64,000 bases of DNA from Rattus norvegicus (GCF_036323735.1 NC_086023.1:10737001-10801000), one strand, 5' to 3'. Shown: positions 35,626 to 46,440, counted from the first letter of the stretch. The notes: generated by a model not told the origin, from the sequence alone. Numbers and translations: made by a program.

Positions 35626-35744
35626 TTTTAATTCTTTTTTTTTTTTCTTTCTTTTTTCTTTTTTTTTTTCCGGAGCTGGGGACTGAACCCAGGGCCTTGC
35701 GCTTGCTAGGCAAGCGCTCTACCGCTGAGCTAAATTCCCAACCC
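35626..35744 (-). mobile_element. ID SINE, antisense, BC1-like subtype
   Basis: Antisense ID with a poly-T tail followed by CCGGAGCTGGGGACTGAACCC. In the sense direction its diagnostic segment is GCTTGCCTAGCAAGC, as in BC1. A perfect 16-bp duplication CCTATAAATGATTTTT lies at 35610-35625 and 35745-35760. Confidence 0.97.
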
Positions 35745-36170
35745 CCTATAAATGATTTTTAAAGTTAAATAAAAACACTGCTTCTAGATTATGTGATTAA
35801 AAAAATATTAGGAAACGGGGACTGTGCATTAGAAAAAGTTACCAAGAGAAGTGGAGAAAGGTCGGAAAACCCACGGTTTAGGCTTTTCTTGCAGCACTGA
35901 TCACCGGCCTATCTAACTCCCGTCTCCACACCCAGCCCTGCTACCTTTTGGCCCTCAGGTTCCCAAGGTCCACTTCTTGGTCCTCTCCACCTGCTGCTGA
36001 GTGCAAGATTTCCCTTCATGCTCTAGAGCCCCTGGCTGAGCAGTCTCTCTCCAGGGGCCCAGTTGTGGCAAGGAGGGAATCCCTTCCTTGTGGCCTCTCA
36101 TGAGTCTTGTAACTCAGTCTCCTTTCTCACTGACTTGTCATTTCTCCCGGTCTAAGTGTAAAGCAGTGTT

Positions 36171-36207
36171 GGGGGGAGGTTGGGATGGGGGTGGGGGTGG
36201 GGAGGGT
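36171..36207 (+). repeat. G-rich tract (G-quadruplex candidate)
   Basis: GGGGGGAGGTTGGGATGGGG followed by GTGGGGGTGGGGAGGG: five or more G-runs with short loops on the sense strand. Confidence 0.8.
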
Positions 36208-37119
36208 TGCACAGGGTCTGGGCTCCTAGAAGACCTTCTCTCAGCCTCCTCCTATCACTTTAATAAGGGAGAACACACGCAGAAGTGAGGACTAGAAGAC
36301 ACAGAACCTCCTCCCTGCCCTGCTGTAGTTCACTGGGCCAATGAATAAAAGTACAGAAAATTAAATACAAAAAATTGAATAATTCAGCTTCTTCCCCTGT
36401 TTTGGCATCATTTAATGAACTTCTGTGTATGAGCAAATAATTATATTATTTTCAACAGGAAATTTGGAGTTTTGTTATTTTATCATTTGTATGTGAGAAG
36501 ATTTTTGCCAGTTTTTATATTTTTCTCCACTCATTGAAATTCAGTTGAACTCTGACCATTTGTCTGTAATTTGCCTGTCACTGGGGTGGACAGCTAACAC
36601 AGAGCCCTGGGTCACTTGCACTTTTAGCTTGGGACTTTTTACCTTACCTGATTGGATCACAAATATTCTAAGGAAATCTTCAGGAATTATAAATATAAAA
36701 TAAAAATCTAAAGATCTTATAAAGATTTGTTTTATTACCATTTTTTGATTACCAAAATAAAACAGAAAAGGGATTGAAACTCATGTTCCAATTAAAATCA
36801 CCTAACTTTAACTCACCCTTTCAAACTTACCTTAAGTAGAAGCTGACTTTTCTTTTTGACATAACTCCTTACTGATTCTTTCAAGCCCTTCTCTGTGCGA
36901 CAGTGAGGTCAGCGCTCACCCCTGCAAAGCTCTGTCTTAGGCACAGTGCCCCTTGCTACAGTGAGGCTGGAGATGAGCACATCCAGGAAGTAATCCCACA
37001 AAGGACAAAAGAGAATCACAGACTCGTCAGGATTTGAATGTTTGAAAACATGCGACCAACTACTGTCCCGGTCTTAAGTGCCTTATTGAGGAGGCCGCTT
37101 GTCTTCTGTGCTCACTTTT

Positions 37120-37223
37120 TTTTTTTTTTTTCCCTTTTCTTTTTTTCCCCGGAGCTGGGGACCGAACCCAGGGCCTTGCGCTTCCTAGGCAAGCGCTCTA
37201 CCACTGAGCTAAATCCCCAACCC
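37120..37223 (-). mobile_element. ID SINE, antisense, just upstream of the bHLH exon
   Basis: Near-consensus antisense ID with a long poly-T lead. Sense diagnostic GCTTGCCTAGGAAGC. Perfect 17-bp target-site duplication CTTCTGTGCTCACTTTT at 37103-37119 and 37224-37240. It ends 71 bp before the Ncoa2 exon and adds a strong pyrimidine tract upstream of the native acceptor. Confidence 0.98.
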
Positions 37224-37294
37224 CTTCTGTGCTCACTTTTAAAGGAGTTCAGCAGTTGCTTTCAGATAAATAATAATGCCACATTCCTTCTTAG

Positions 37295-37467
37295 CCCCAA
37301 AAGGAGCACGGAGAAACGTAACCGCGAGCAGGAAAATAAGTACATAGAGGAACTCGCAGAGCTGATCTTTGCAAACTTTAATGATATCGACAACTTCAAC
37401 TTCAAACCTGACAAATGTGCCATCTTAAAAGAAACTGTGAAACAGATCCGCCAGATCAAAGAGCAAG
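37295..37467 (+). CDS. Ncoa2: Ncoa2 second coding exon (bHLH region, residues 29-86)
   Basis: The first base completes Ser29. Then come 57 codons (Pro30 to Gln86) and one base of codon 87. The peptide starts PKRSTEKRNREQENKY (basic region, about residues 31-45) and continues YIEELAELIFANF (helix 1), a loop with NDIDNFNFKPDK, and CAILKETVKQIRQIKEQ (helix 2). This is the p160 bHLH domain, which in family members contributes to interaction with other transcription factors and nuclear targeting rather than classical E-box binding. It joins the previous exon in frame (phase 2 into phase 2) with no stop or frameshift. The donor is CAAG/GTAAGA. An antisense ID SINE ends about 70 bp upstream of the acceptor. 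The PAS domains would begin in the next exon, which is not in the window. Confidence 0.97.
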
Positions 37468-37475
37468 GTAAGAGG

Positions 37476-37513
37476 GCGGAGTGGGTCTGCGCTTGCGCGC
37501 GTCGAGTCCTCGA
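37476..37513 (+). other. CpG cluster after the bHLH exon donor
   Basis: Seven CpGs fall in about 40 bases, including CTGCGCTTGCGCGCGTCGAG, where surrounding intron is CpG-poor. TGCGCTTGCGC is one base off the NRF1 consensus. Confidence 0.6.
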
Positions 37514-37534
37514 ATCTGTTTCTTACCCCTAGAT

Positions 37535-38050
37535 TATTGATGAAATGATGTCACATTACCAGATGAATGCAAGTATCACTTGCAGGAGTTACAAACAGGT
37601 TTTGTATAAAACCTAGCCATTTCCTCAAGACCAAGGAGATGGAGGCAAACCGCTGATTGATCTTTTCATCTGGTGAACCCCCCAGGTCCCCAGAGTTTCG
37701 GCTGGCATAATTACAAGTGAGAGGCTACTCTTCCAAGTAACCCCTGAAGGAGCAGGCAGAGGACATCCCCTGTTCAGTTAGCAAACTGGCCACGCTCTGG
37801 ATTAACTTTCACACCCTGAATGATGGGGTCTTCAAAGGCTCTAATCGCCAGTAAAGATGCCTTTGTGAAATCAAAGATGTCATGTGATATGGTTTACCCC
37901 CACCCCATCCCCATCCTCGGAAATCATTTTAAGTTTCCCTCTTGATATTTTTGCCTACAGAAAACAAATTAAGAAAATAATATTTTTAAAAACATATTTG
38001 ACTTTGTAGTGCCAAAACCAACCCGAGGCGTGTATGGGCAAGGCTCTGTC
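37535..38050. other. Intronic sequence, nothing recognised
   Basis: No gene, named repeat or motif that I can support. Confidence 0.6.
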
Positions 38051-38054
38051 GCTT

Positions 38055-38155
38055 GGGGCCGGCGCATGCTCTGAAGTGTCCACATGGGGGTGGGCTGGCG
38101 CATGCTCTGAAGTGTCCACACGTGGGGCCGGCGCATGCTCTGAAGTGTCCACACG
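38055..38155 (+). repeat. Tandem repeat, 3 copies of about 32-37 bp
   Basis: GGCGCATGCTCTGAAGTGTC recurs three times, each led by GGGGCCGGC or GGGCTGGC. Unit lengths are unequal because of differences at CACATGGGGGT versus CACACGT. Confidence 0.9.
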
Positions 38156-38159
38156 CTGC

Positions 38160-39730
38160 CTGCCTTCAGGGCCACGGATGATTATCTCCTGAAATACTTC
38201 TGATGAATCCTGCAATTTATATTTTTTTAAAATTGCCTTTTATATAATAGTTGAAAAACCAATTTCAGGAAAATAATATTTTTGTCTTTCTAGATCTTAG
38301 AGCCTCAAACTCTGTTTCCTCCAATGAATCATAAAATTTTACCCCTTAGCATCTAAGAACTTAAAAAATAAACAAAGAACATAAGCATTTCTAATATCAA
38401 CCCATCCTCAAAAATGTCTTTAGTTTATCCATCAAAACTGTCTTACTGTAGATTTCAACAGCCAAGGAGTTTCTTTTCCCAGTGCCCATTAACCTCCCTC
38501 CCCCTGCCCCTTCGGGGTTTAATGGGTGCCTTTAATCTCGTCTTGCTAGGTTCTTTCTTTTTGATGTTAGCAGATGGATCAAACAATATTCCTAGAACTC
38601 GTAGAATTGCTACTTCAAGTGTACGGAGTGCAACGGAGTGTTTTTATCATAGTAGAAAATGTTAACCTGCTGGTTCAGGTCTCCAAGAAATTTGAATGGT
38701 TCCATTTTATGAGCATTTCTTGTTACAAGTTTTATGTTTAAAACAGTCATACACATATCTTCAACTACAATGAAGGTCTTGCACAACCTTGGTAAATCCC
38801 CCTTCCAAGCAGAAAACACGTTAAGATGTGTGGCTCTGGGCCTGTGCCATGCTTCTTTGCAGGGTTAATCATCAGGCACACACTACAGCCAGCCAGAAGC
38901 AGCGATAGAAACACCCTGCCATCTCACATTCCCAAAGCAGGACACGGCAATTTGAAAGGCAGTGGGTTTGGAAAAGAGAAGCAAAAGTTACACGTCAGAT
39001 ACACAAAAGTTAGTACCATGAACAGAAATATGCTTTTAAGTTCTCAAGTAATCTAATGCTTTAAGAATATTTCTACTTGAACAATTTTTAGTAATCACAT
39101 CAAACAGAAGAGAGGATGCCCAGTGTCACGGAAGGGTCCTCTGAATCTGTGCAGTAGTCGTTTTTCCTCTCTGCAGTGACCACAAGTGCACAGTGGCTGA
39201 AGATGACCAGCCCACCTTTCCTCAGGCCAGAGAACTCTCTGGATGGAGCTGTTGAAGCCAAATAGCCAGCCAAGGCTCTAAAGTATCACAGAAGTCGAGG
39301 CCTTTCCTCTTGCTGTGTCTCCTCTGTCCTGAACTGCCCCCCACCAGTCAGCATAAAGAAAAGCCACCACCACCTCTGCACCATTCCCAGGCCTGCCTTG
39401 TATCTTAGTTGATCACACTGCCAGCCGAAATAAAATGGCTTGAGTTGTTGAGAAGAAAATGTCCACTGTAGACACTAAACTGTGTCTTTGGCTCAGAGAA
39501 GTCTAAAGACTACAGTGAATCCAGGAGAGCAGGGCTCATCTTAGAGGGCTGCTCCCAGCTGTGCACATCAGCTGTGCGCATCATGGACTTTGTCCCACAC
39601 CTCTCTAAGCACCTTGTAAATTGAGGGAAATAGAAAGGAATGTTAAAAATGGAATATGCTTCAGGAAATTACCAGGTGTTTAAATTAATAACCATTGTTT
39701 CCAACACAAAACTTTATGAGGCTCACCTGT
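38160..39730. other. Intronic sequence, nothing recognised
   Basis: Unique-looking sequence; ORFs are short and unconserved in appearance. Confidence 0.55.
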
Positions 39731-39734
39731 ATTC

Positions 39735-39868
39735 AATGCTGTTCTCTGGCCAAATACTTGGGAGGCCGGGGCAGGAGGATCACCACAAGTTCAACGTCAA
39801 GCCTGGCTTACATGTATCCTAGGCTGGTCAGAGCTATATAATAAAACCCTGTCTGGAAGAAACAAACA
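39735..39868 (+). mobile_element. B1 SINE, diverged
   Basis: ACTTGGGAGGCCGGGGCAGGAGGATC, AAGTTCAACGTCAAGCCTGGC, TATAATAAAACCCTGTCTGG. Confidence 0.8.
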
Positions 39869-40691
39869 TGTAGGAGCAGACACCAGAGGCAGGCAGCCTG
39901 CAGGAATAAATAAAGCAGGGCCCTGAGATCAAAGGTTCAAGGCTAGTAATGTGATCACTGTTCCATTGGGAAGTCATTTGCCTTGATGATTTTCTGTGGC
40001 CACGTTCATGCAACTTTAGTGGTTTTTCTCTTTAACAAAGTTTGGAACTGGGTGATGAGCCCTCCTGTTCTGAGTGAATTCAGACAGTTTTCAGTAGCAG
40101 GTAATGCTTCCTCTTGGCTGCGTGCCTTGTCATGTACTTAGGTTTGATTCTCTACTTAATAACTCCAAACATGGAAAGCAGCAGTTTTACTGTTTTCCCC
40201 TCTTCCAGATGGGAAATCTGAGATAGGGGGCAGTTACATGGGGTGGAGTCCAGGCTCCCTGGCCTCAGAGCCAGCACAACAACCGGTACTAAGCACGACG
40301 CTTCTTTGTACTCTACTGTGGTGATGGCTAGAGCCTCTGCCTTCCTCCATAACTCAGAGTCGTGGGAAGCAGCAAATACCCACTTGCCTTAATTGGGGAA
40401 CCGCTGTTGCTAGATTCCACAGAACACTAAGTCAAAGGAGAAATTCAGGTCTGTGCTTTTGGATTCTGTGTCCAATTTCATTCCATTTAGCAGAAAACAA
40501 ATATTCAGTTTATGTTAAAAACTGTAATCAAAGTGTAAAAAAGTTGGCGGGTAGAGGGAGTTTTATAATTAACATTTCTGCTGTCCTGTTTAAAGTAATG
40601 TCTCCTGTTACTCTAAAGTAGTATCATACTGTCTTTTTTTTTTTAATTAAAGTGAGTTTATCAATTTAAAGTGAGTTTGAAAATGATATTA

Positions 40692-40818
40692 GTGTGCGGG
40701 CTTGGTAGTATAAGCAGGTAAGCCCAGCCTGTGGCAGAAGGACCAGCCGTCCATGCATTCATAAGGGATTTGAGGCCAGCCTGGGCTATGTGAGACCATA
40801 TCTTTAAAGAAAAGAATC
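40692..40818 (+). mobile_element. B1-like SINE, diverged
   Basis: TGCGGGCTTGGTAGTATAAGC, then GGATTTGAGGCCAGCCTGGGCTATGTGAGACC and an A-rich end. Confidence 0.65.
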
Positions 40819-41081
40819 ACTGGAATGCATTTTGTTGCATTGCATTTGGATTTCTCAGTTTCAGACTTTTGTCTAAAGTTGAACAGAGATGACGGGCACA
40901 TCAAATGTTCAAGAACACATCTCAAAGAATATGTTGATATCCATGCCATCTAAACTTTGTTAGTTATTCCAGTGATAACATATGTGGTGTTATGAATTTA
41001 TCTGATAGGATAGCATCACAGAGTGAAGAAGGATCTGGAAGTGGGAAGGGCAGTAGGTTGGTGGAGCCAGCAAACTTCAGC

Positions 41082-41215
41082 CCAGTGTAGTGGTGAGGTC
41101 TTTAATCCCAGCACTCTCTAGCCAAAGGCCAGTGGATGTCTAAGTTTGAGGCCAGCCTGGTCCATGTAGTAATTTCTAGGATAAGTAAGGCTCTGTCTCA
41201 AAAATTTTTTAATTA
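41082..41215 (+). mobile_element. B1 SINE
   Basis: TAGTGGTGAGGTCTTTAATCCCAGCACTC, TTTGAGGCCAGCCTGGTCCATG, GGCTCTGTCTCAAAAAT. Confidence 0.88.
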
Positions 41216-41219
41216 TGCA

Positions 41220-42510
41220 AGTCATTCATTAAGCAGAGCAGTCATTAGTAACCATATGGATGTGGAAGCTGGCACAAGAAGCAAAGGTTAAAAAAAAATG
41301 AGAGGCTATGCCTCTGCCTACGTGGCTGACATCCTGTCTAGTGGTGACTACTATACCCTTCTCCCGACCCTGAGGTGTGTGTGGCATAGTTAAAGTCCAC
41401 TGTGGGGAAAGTATCCCTGCCACAGGACTGGGACACTCAGTGTGTGATTGGGGGGGCAGCGGCTGGCTGTCGCTCTAAACTGAACAGTAAGGAGAGGATT
41501 GCTATTTTGTTTCCACCATCCTAGCTCTAGGTAGCTGGCACATGAATACACACAACCTGTCAGGCAGCACAGCAGTCACTCATGAGTCAGCAGGTACATT
41601 TGTGGATATGGTAGAACCATTGGTTCCTCTTGTCTTACCAAGTCCATACTGTTTGATTAGCTGTCATCAGCGGGTCACTGCAGTACAAGAATTCAGTAGA
41701 AGCGTTCTCTGAGAGTCAAGTGGCTGCGTGTTTACAGTGAGAGTTGTATATGCTGTTCTCATCTGTAAATTATGTGTGTACTACTCACCTTTTGCTAGTG
41801 TAATATGTCATAAACATTGTGTTGCACCCCACACACTCAGTAAGCATTTGGCAGTCTGTCACTGAGAGGGAAAGGTGAGTGAATCTAAGTGGAAACTATG
41901 AACTAACAGAATTTCTTAAAGCTTGAGGGAAGTAGTGATGGAAATGGCCCAACTGTAGCACATCCAAACACGGTGCACAGCTTAGCTTCCTTCTTGTCCA
42001 CTCTCTCACGCTCCTACTAAGTGCACAAGGCTCGTGGGTAGGAGTTTGGTTAGGCACAGCTGTCACCACGCAGCACGAGCACCGTGGCTGATGGCAAAGC
42101 CCTTCCACAGTGGGCTTATATCCATGTGATGAGTAAGGGGCAGTGTCTGCCAGAAGGGCTGGGTCCGCAGACGCACCACACAAGCACCTGGAGGTGCTCA
42201 TCCTAAGGTAGAGCTCAGTGCTTTGGATCGCCTGTCAGACATGACAGGTACCTCAGTATCTAGAGAATGGTGGAGACTACAATGTCATGTACCCTTAACT
42301 TTCGTTTTAAACAGAAATCCCTTTTATACTATACACAGTCTAAATCTCAATTGTTAGCTTTTTGTAGCCTGCTGACTCTTAAAAATACTGGTGATCTATA
42401 AGTGGTCAAAGTCAGCCAGCAACAAATATTGTATAAATAGACCTGCTTATGGCCAAATCTAATTGATTGCATAGATTGAAATCATCAATATATCCACCCA
42501 TTAAGAGTAG
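41220..42510. other. Intronic sequence, nothing recognised
   Basis: No gene or named repeat recognised. Confidence 0.55.
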
Positions 42511-42514
42511 ACTC

Positions 42515-42683
42515 TGAAAAATGGCTCAATGGTTAAGAGCACTGACTGCTCTTCCAGAGGTCCTGAGTTCAATTCCCAGTAACCACATGGTGGCTCACAA
42601 ACATCTGTATTGAGATCCGATGCCCTCTTCTGGTGTGTCTGAAGACAGCTACAGTGTAAATGAATAAGTCTTTTTTAAATAAA
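42515..42683 (+). mobile_element. B2 SINE
   Basis: A sense B2 missing the first few head bases: AATGGCTCAATGGTTAAGAGC, TTCCAGAGGTCCTGAGTTCAATTCCC, CTGGTGTGTCTGAAGACAGC, with an AATAAAG-type tail. Confidence 0.93.
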
Positions 42684-43351
42684 GTAAGGACTTTATTTAA
42701 AATCCAGTGATTCTGTTCTCTTTAATAGACCTCATGCAGCTTTGTTAACATCTGGGGGTCTTTATTTCATACTCTACTAGGAGGGGATAATGACGCCCGT
42801 TCATAGAGCCCTTGTGAAAGGGAGGCTTGTAAAGTCTTACCTCATGCTTGGCACAGTGCATGATGTCGTTGGCAGTAATTTCATTCCTACAATGCCTCTG
42901 ACATCTCTCCTGGAGGTGTCTTCTGGTAAACCTATATTTTCTTTCAAAGGCCTCCATAGATAAGGAAACAAATCATTCTTATGTCTTCTATATGTTATTA
43001 TTTTAAGCCTTAATATTCATTTCATGTTTTGTTTTAATTCAGAAATGAGTATACCGGGGTGTTCGATCCGAGCTAGAAATCAGACTGTCCACTTGGTGCC
43101 ATGGCCTTCACTTTTCCCCAGCAGCTCTCCCTGCTCCCAGATCGCCCTGCCCTCCAGGGTGCCTGGCTCACAGCCATGCGATTGCTTCAGGAAGGTCTAG
43201 GGGGTTGGCAGTTTTCACTCAGCACAGAAGAGCATCTGGCCCCTTGCTGTGGTCCTATCTCAGAAAACAGCCAACTCTTGCTCCTTCAGAAACGTGACGA
43301 ATGTCGGCAGGGTGTCCCAGCACTCAGTCGCTAATGGAGATGGAGTGTGCC

Positions 43352-43653
43352 CATGTGCTGCACACCTCTCACACTCACAGACTGATGCCCGTGTTGTTAA
43401 TGAAGCCTCTGCATGTGCTGCACACCTCTCACACTCACAGACTGATGCCCGTGCTGTTAATGAAGCCTCTGCATGTGCTGCACACCTCTCACACTCACAG
43501 ACTGATGCCCGTGCTGTTAATGAAGCCTCTGCATGTGCTGCACACCTCTCACACTCACAGACTGATGCCCGTGCTGTTAATGAAGCCTCTGCATGTGCTG
43601 CACACCTCTCACACTCACAGACTGATGCCCGTGCTGTTAATGAAGCCTCTGCA
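43352..43653 (+). repeat. 60-bp minisatellite, 5 copies
   Basis: Five head-to-tail units of exactly 60 bp, beginning CATGTGCTGCACACCTCTCA and ending GTTAATGAAGCCTCTG. Copy 1 differs from the rest by one base (GTGTT versus GTGCT) and the other four look identical, so expansion is recent. Because 60 is divisible by 3 the array stays open in two + frames, giving 20-residue repeat ORFs that are not credible proteins. Confidence 0.97.
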
Positions 43654-43910
43654 CTTCAGAGCCAGGACAAGAAAAATCCTTGTCCTCTTTTCTTCCTAAG
43701 AAACCCTCTTCCCGTTGTTTTATTTCTTAAGTACATGGAAGGCTTATCTTAGTTTGAGAGCTTTTAGGTAAGGAGGATTTAGGTCATGCTGTGTACCCTA
43801 ATGCTTTAGGATTTGAAAACTCTGTCACATAAGCTCAATCAGGTGTCAGTTGGCTCCAGCAGACTCCCTTGTTTCCATCTTACCTTGTACTAGTGCAAAA
43901 AGAAGTTAAT

Positions 43911-43986
<76 letters not shown>
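43911..43986 (+). repeat. Compound (CT)n(CA)n microsatellite
   Basis: About 13 CT units pass directly into about 25 CA units. Confidence 0.95.
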
Positions 43987-43988
<2 letters not shown>

Positions 43989-44477
43989 CTTGCAATCACT
44001 CATTCCATAAATTTTTATTGAGTAAATGCTGGGAAGGGATGCTACTCACTGAGGGAAGTCCCATAATACAGAGCTGTCGGACCATCGGGAACTGGAAATG
44101 ATAAAGTTCGAGCAGCCTTTCAGGACAAGTCTGAGCTGAGCCTTATGTCACGCAAAGGCTTCAGTAAGTAGGAAAGTATAAGCGTGGTGTAGGAAGAGGC
44201 AGCATAAACACAGCAGAGAGGAAGCTAAGCAGGGCTCAGGTATGCACAGTGGCATACAGTAAAGCAATTTACTATTGACAGTAGTGTGTGAGACTGGGTG
44301 GGGAGGTCAGAACTGGGCTTCTGTCTTTAGCAGAAGTGACTGGAGGTTACCTCCCATGCTCTCCAGACTCTATATGGAGTCCACTAAGCATGGGCAGTGG
44401 ATAGGGATATATGGATGCATGACTAAGAAAACTAGCAAGCCATAAATGTGTAATTTACCTATAACAAGAAATAATGA

Positions 44478-44587
44478 GGGGCTGGGGATTTAGCTCAGTG
44501 GTAGAGCGCTTACCTAGGAAGCGCAAGGCCCTGGGTTCGGTCCCCAGCTCCGAAAAAAAGAACCAAAAAAAAAAAAAAAAAAAAAAA
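44478..44587 (+). mobile_element. ID SINE (rat), sense
   Basis: Full-length ID with GCTTACCTAGGAAGC diagnostic, intact A and B boxes and a long A tail. Perfect 12-bp duplication AAGAAATAATGA at 44466-44477 and 44588-44599. Confidence 0.98.
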
Positions 44588-44634
44588 AAGAAATAATGAA
44601 TGCTGTTTTAATAAGATAATCTTTTGAGACATAA

Positions 44635-44730
44635 TTGGTAGCTCACCAGGCAACTTCGAAAGCTAGGACAAGAGAATAGAGCTTTTAAGACCAACCTGGG
44701 CCCTATAACAAGACCCTGGCTTAATAATGT
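44635..44730 (+). mobile_element. B1-like SINE remnant
   Basis: GAGCTTTTAAGACCAACCTGGGCCCTATAACAAGACCCTGGC resembles a worn B1 body and end. Confidence 0.5.
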
Positions 44731-44971
44731 TACAGTTAACAACCACAGTAACAACTGGTTTAGTATATGTTCCTAACGTGACGAGAAGTTAGAGGAATGA
44801 GGCAAATATTGTAGGGTCAGAAATGGCAGACGGGAGCGTCAGACCCTCAAGAACAGGCCGACAGTAGCCGGACAGAGGTGAGGACAGCAGGCTCCTATAG
44901 AAATTCATACCCCAACATTTACACATTGGACATCTTATATTTTAACTAAGGAAACGAGCCTTCACAGGACC

Positions 44972-45275
44972 AAGAGCTTTTCCTCCTATTGATGCCAGAT
45001 AAGGCCATCCTCTGCTACATAAGTGGCTGGAGCCATGGGTTCTCATTGGTTGGTAGTTTAGTCCTTGGGAGCTCTGGTCGGGTCTGGTTGGTTGATATTG
45101 TTGTTCTTCCTATGGGGTTGCAAACCTCTTCAGCTCTAGTCTTTTCTCTAACTCCTCCATTGGGGTCCCCTTGTTCAGTCCAATGGTTGGCTGCAAGCAT
45201 CCTCATCTGTATCAGCAGGGCTCTGGCAGAGCCTGAGGAGACACCCATATCAGGCTCCTGTCATCAAGCATTTCT
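44972..45275 (-). mobile_element. Rodent L1 3'-region fragment
   Basis: TATTGATGCCAGATAAGGCCATCCTCTGCTACAT, ATTGTTGTTCTTCCTATGGGGTTGCAAACC and CTGGCAGAGCCTGAGGAGACACC match, as antisense, the well-known rodent L1 3' region. The 120-codon ORF on the + strand here comes from this fragment and is not a gene. Confidence 0.8.
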
Positions 45276-45339
45276 GGGCATCAGAGATGAATATTTATAT
45301 TTTAAGGACCTAATTTACACAAAATCTGGACGTGGTCAG

Positions 45340-45420
45340 GCAGGGAGGTAGTAAGTTTGAGGCAAGCTTGGCCAACATAGCCAGGCTCTGCCTTATAAAT
45401 AAATAGATAAATAAATATAG
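45340..45420 (+). mobile_element. B1-like SINE fragment
   Basis: AGGTAGTAAGTTTGAGGCAAGCTTGGCCAACATAGCC with an AAATAAATAGATAAATAAAT tail. Confidence 0.55.
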
Positions 45421-45437
45421 GTTTCCATTTGATTTTG

Positions 45438-45577
45438 TTTGCTTGTTTGTTAGTTTGAGACTGGTATCACCTTGTAGCCATGACAGGCCTGGAACTTACT
45501 GTGTAGACCAGGCTGGCCCTCAACTCATCTACTTCAGGAGTGCTAGAATTAAAAGTGTGCACTACCACACCAGGTTT
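45438..45577 (-). mobile_element. B1 SINE
   Basis: GACAGGCCTGGAACTTACTGTGTAGACCAGGCTGGCCCTCAACTC and GAATTAAAAGTGTGCACTACC, tail-to-tail with the preceding B1 fragment. Confidence 0.82.
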
Positions 45578-45769
45578 AAGATGCTGTCTTTCCAGAAATA
45601 GGCTATTTTAGATATGAGATATGAGCCCCAGTACTCCCTGTCTTGAGTCACATTTGCTTACAGGTTTCTTGGACCATGGAGGTGTTGACTGCATAAGAAC
45701 TGTATTACTTAATACTTACTAATGATCCACTCACCTGAGAATTGATCCTAATTTGACCTTCTTCTTATA

Positions 45770-46020
45770 ATAAATATATGTAATGTAACAGTGACCAATT
45801 TAAACTGCAGATCAGTGGCAGTAAATTCACACTGTGGTGTGATCATTAGCAGGACTTCCCTTCAGTGAAGTTGCTACTCTACGACTGTAGGTGCCTCTGG
45901 TAAGTGCATTAAAAGTTGCTCGACTCTCTGTGACAGATTTATTTCATTTAGCATGAAGTCCGTGAGTTTTGTGTGTGCTATAACAATTGTACTGGTCATA
46001 AAGAGTCAGAATTATCCATT
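45770..46020 (+). mobile_element. Ancient L1 (L1M-type) fragment
   Basis: AAATTCACACTGTGGTGTGATCATTAGC and TTTATTTCATTTAGCATGAAGTCC resemble the old L1 3' region also seen at 2040 and 17290. Confidence 0.5.
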
Positions 46021-46145
46021 TGTAGTGTCACTTAGAAAATGTCTTTGTGAACGTCTTTGCTGAGTGTCAGTGGGATGGGGCTGTCACTATCGCAGGCTTG
46101 GAGTCTGGTAGGAGCAAAACCTGCTCATGTGGAAGTAAATGAACC

Positions 46146-46148
<3 letters not shown>

Positions 46149-46215
<67 letters not shown>
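46149..46215 (+). repeat. (GA)n microsatellite
   Basis: More than 30 GA units. Confidence 0.95.
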
Positions 46216-46219
<4 letters not shown>

Positions 46220-46372
46220 TCTGCCTGTGTCTCCTGTGCACTGGGATTAAAGTCACTTACAGACCGTTCACTTTATACCTCATACCTCTCCCAGTAGGCA
46301 AATTAGGCAGGTGCTCTTTGGCCTCTTAGCCAGAAATGAAAATGTGAGCCACAGCCCAGGACAGTAAGGTCT

Positions 46373-46373
<1 letters not shown>

Positions 46374-46438
<65 letters not shown>
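46374..46438 (+). repeat. (CA)n microsatellite
   Basis: About 32 CA units, 160 bp from the GA tract. Confidence 0.95.

Positions 46439-46439
<1 letters not shown>

Positions 46440-46440
<1 letters not shown>

Larger units (their letters stand above)
34132..37294 (+). other. Ncoa2: Ncoa2 intron between the first two coding exons
   Basis: This complete intron of 3163 bases runs from donor GTGAGC to acceptor CATTCCTTCTTAG. It holds B1-like SINEs, a rodent dispersed repeat, a G-rich tract and two antisense ID elements, all listed separately. The stretches 34132-34780 and 35830-37100 contain no gene or named repeat that I recognise, apart from the G-rich tract. Confidence 0.95.

Noticed and set aside
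43249..43752. 167- and 132-codon ORFs with 20-residue repeats
   Set aside because: The 60-bp minisatellite is a multiple of three and has no stop; there is no start context, family match or exon structure.
44989..45351. 120-codon + strand ORF
   Set aside because: It lies on an antisense L1 3'-region fragment.
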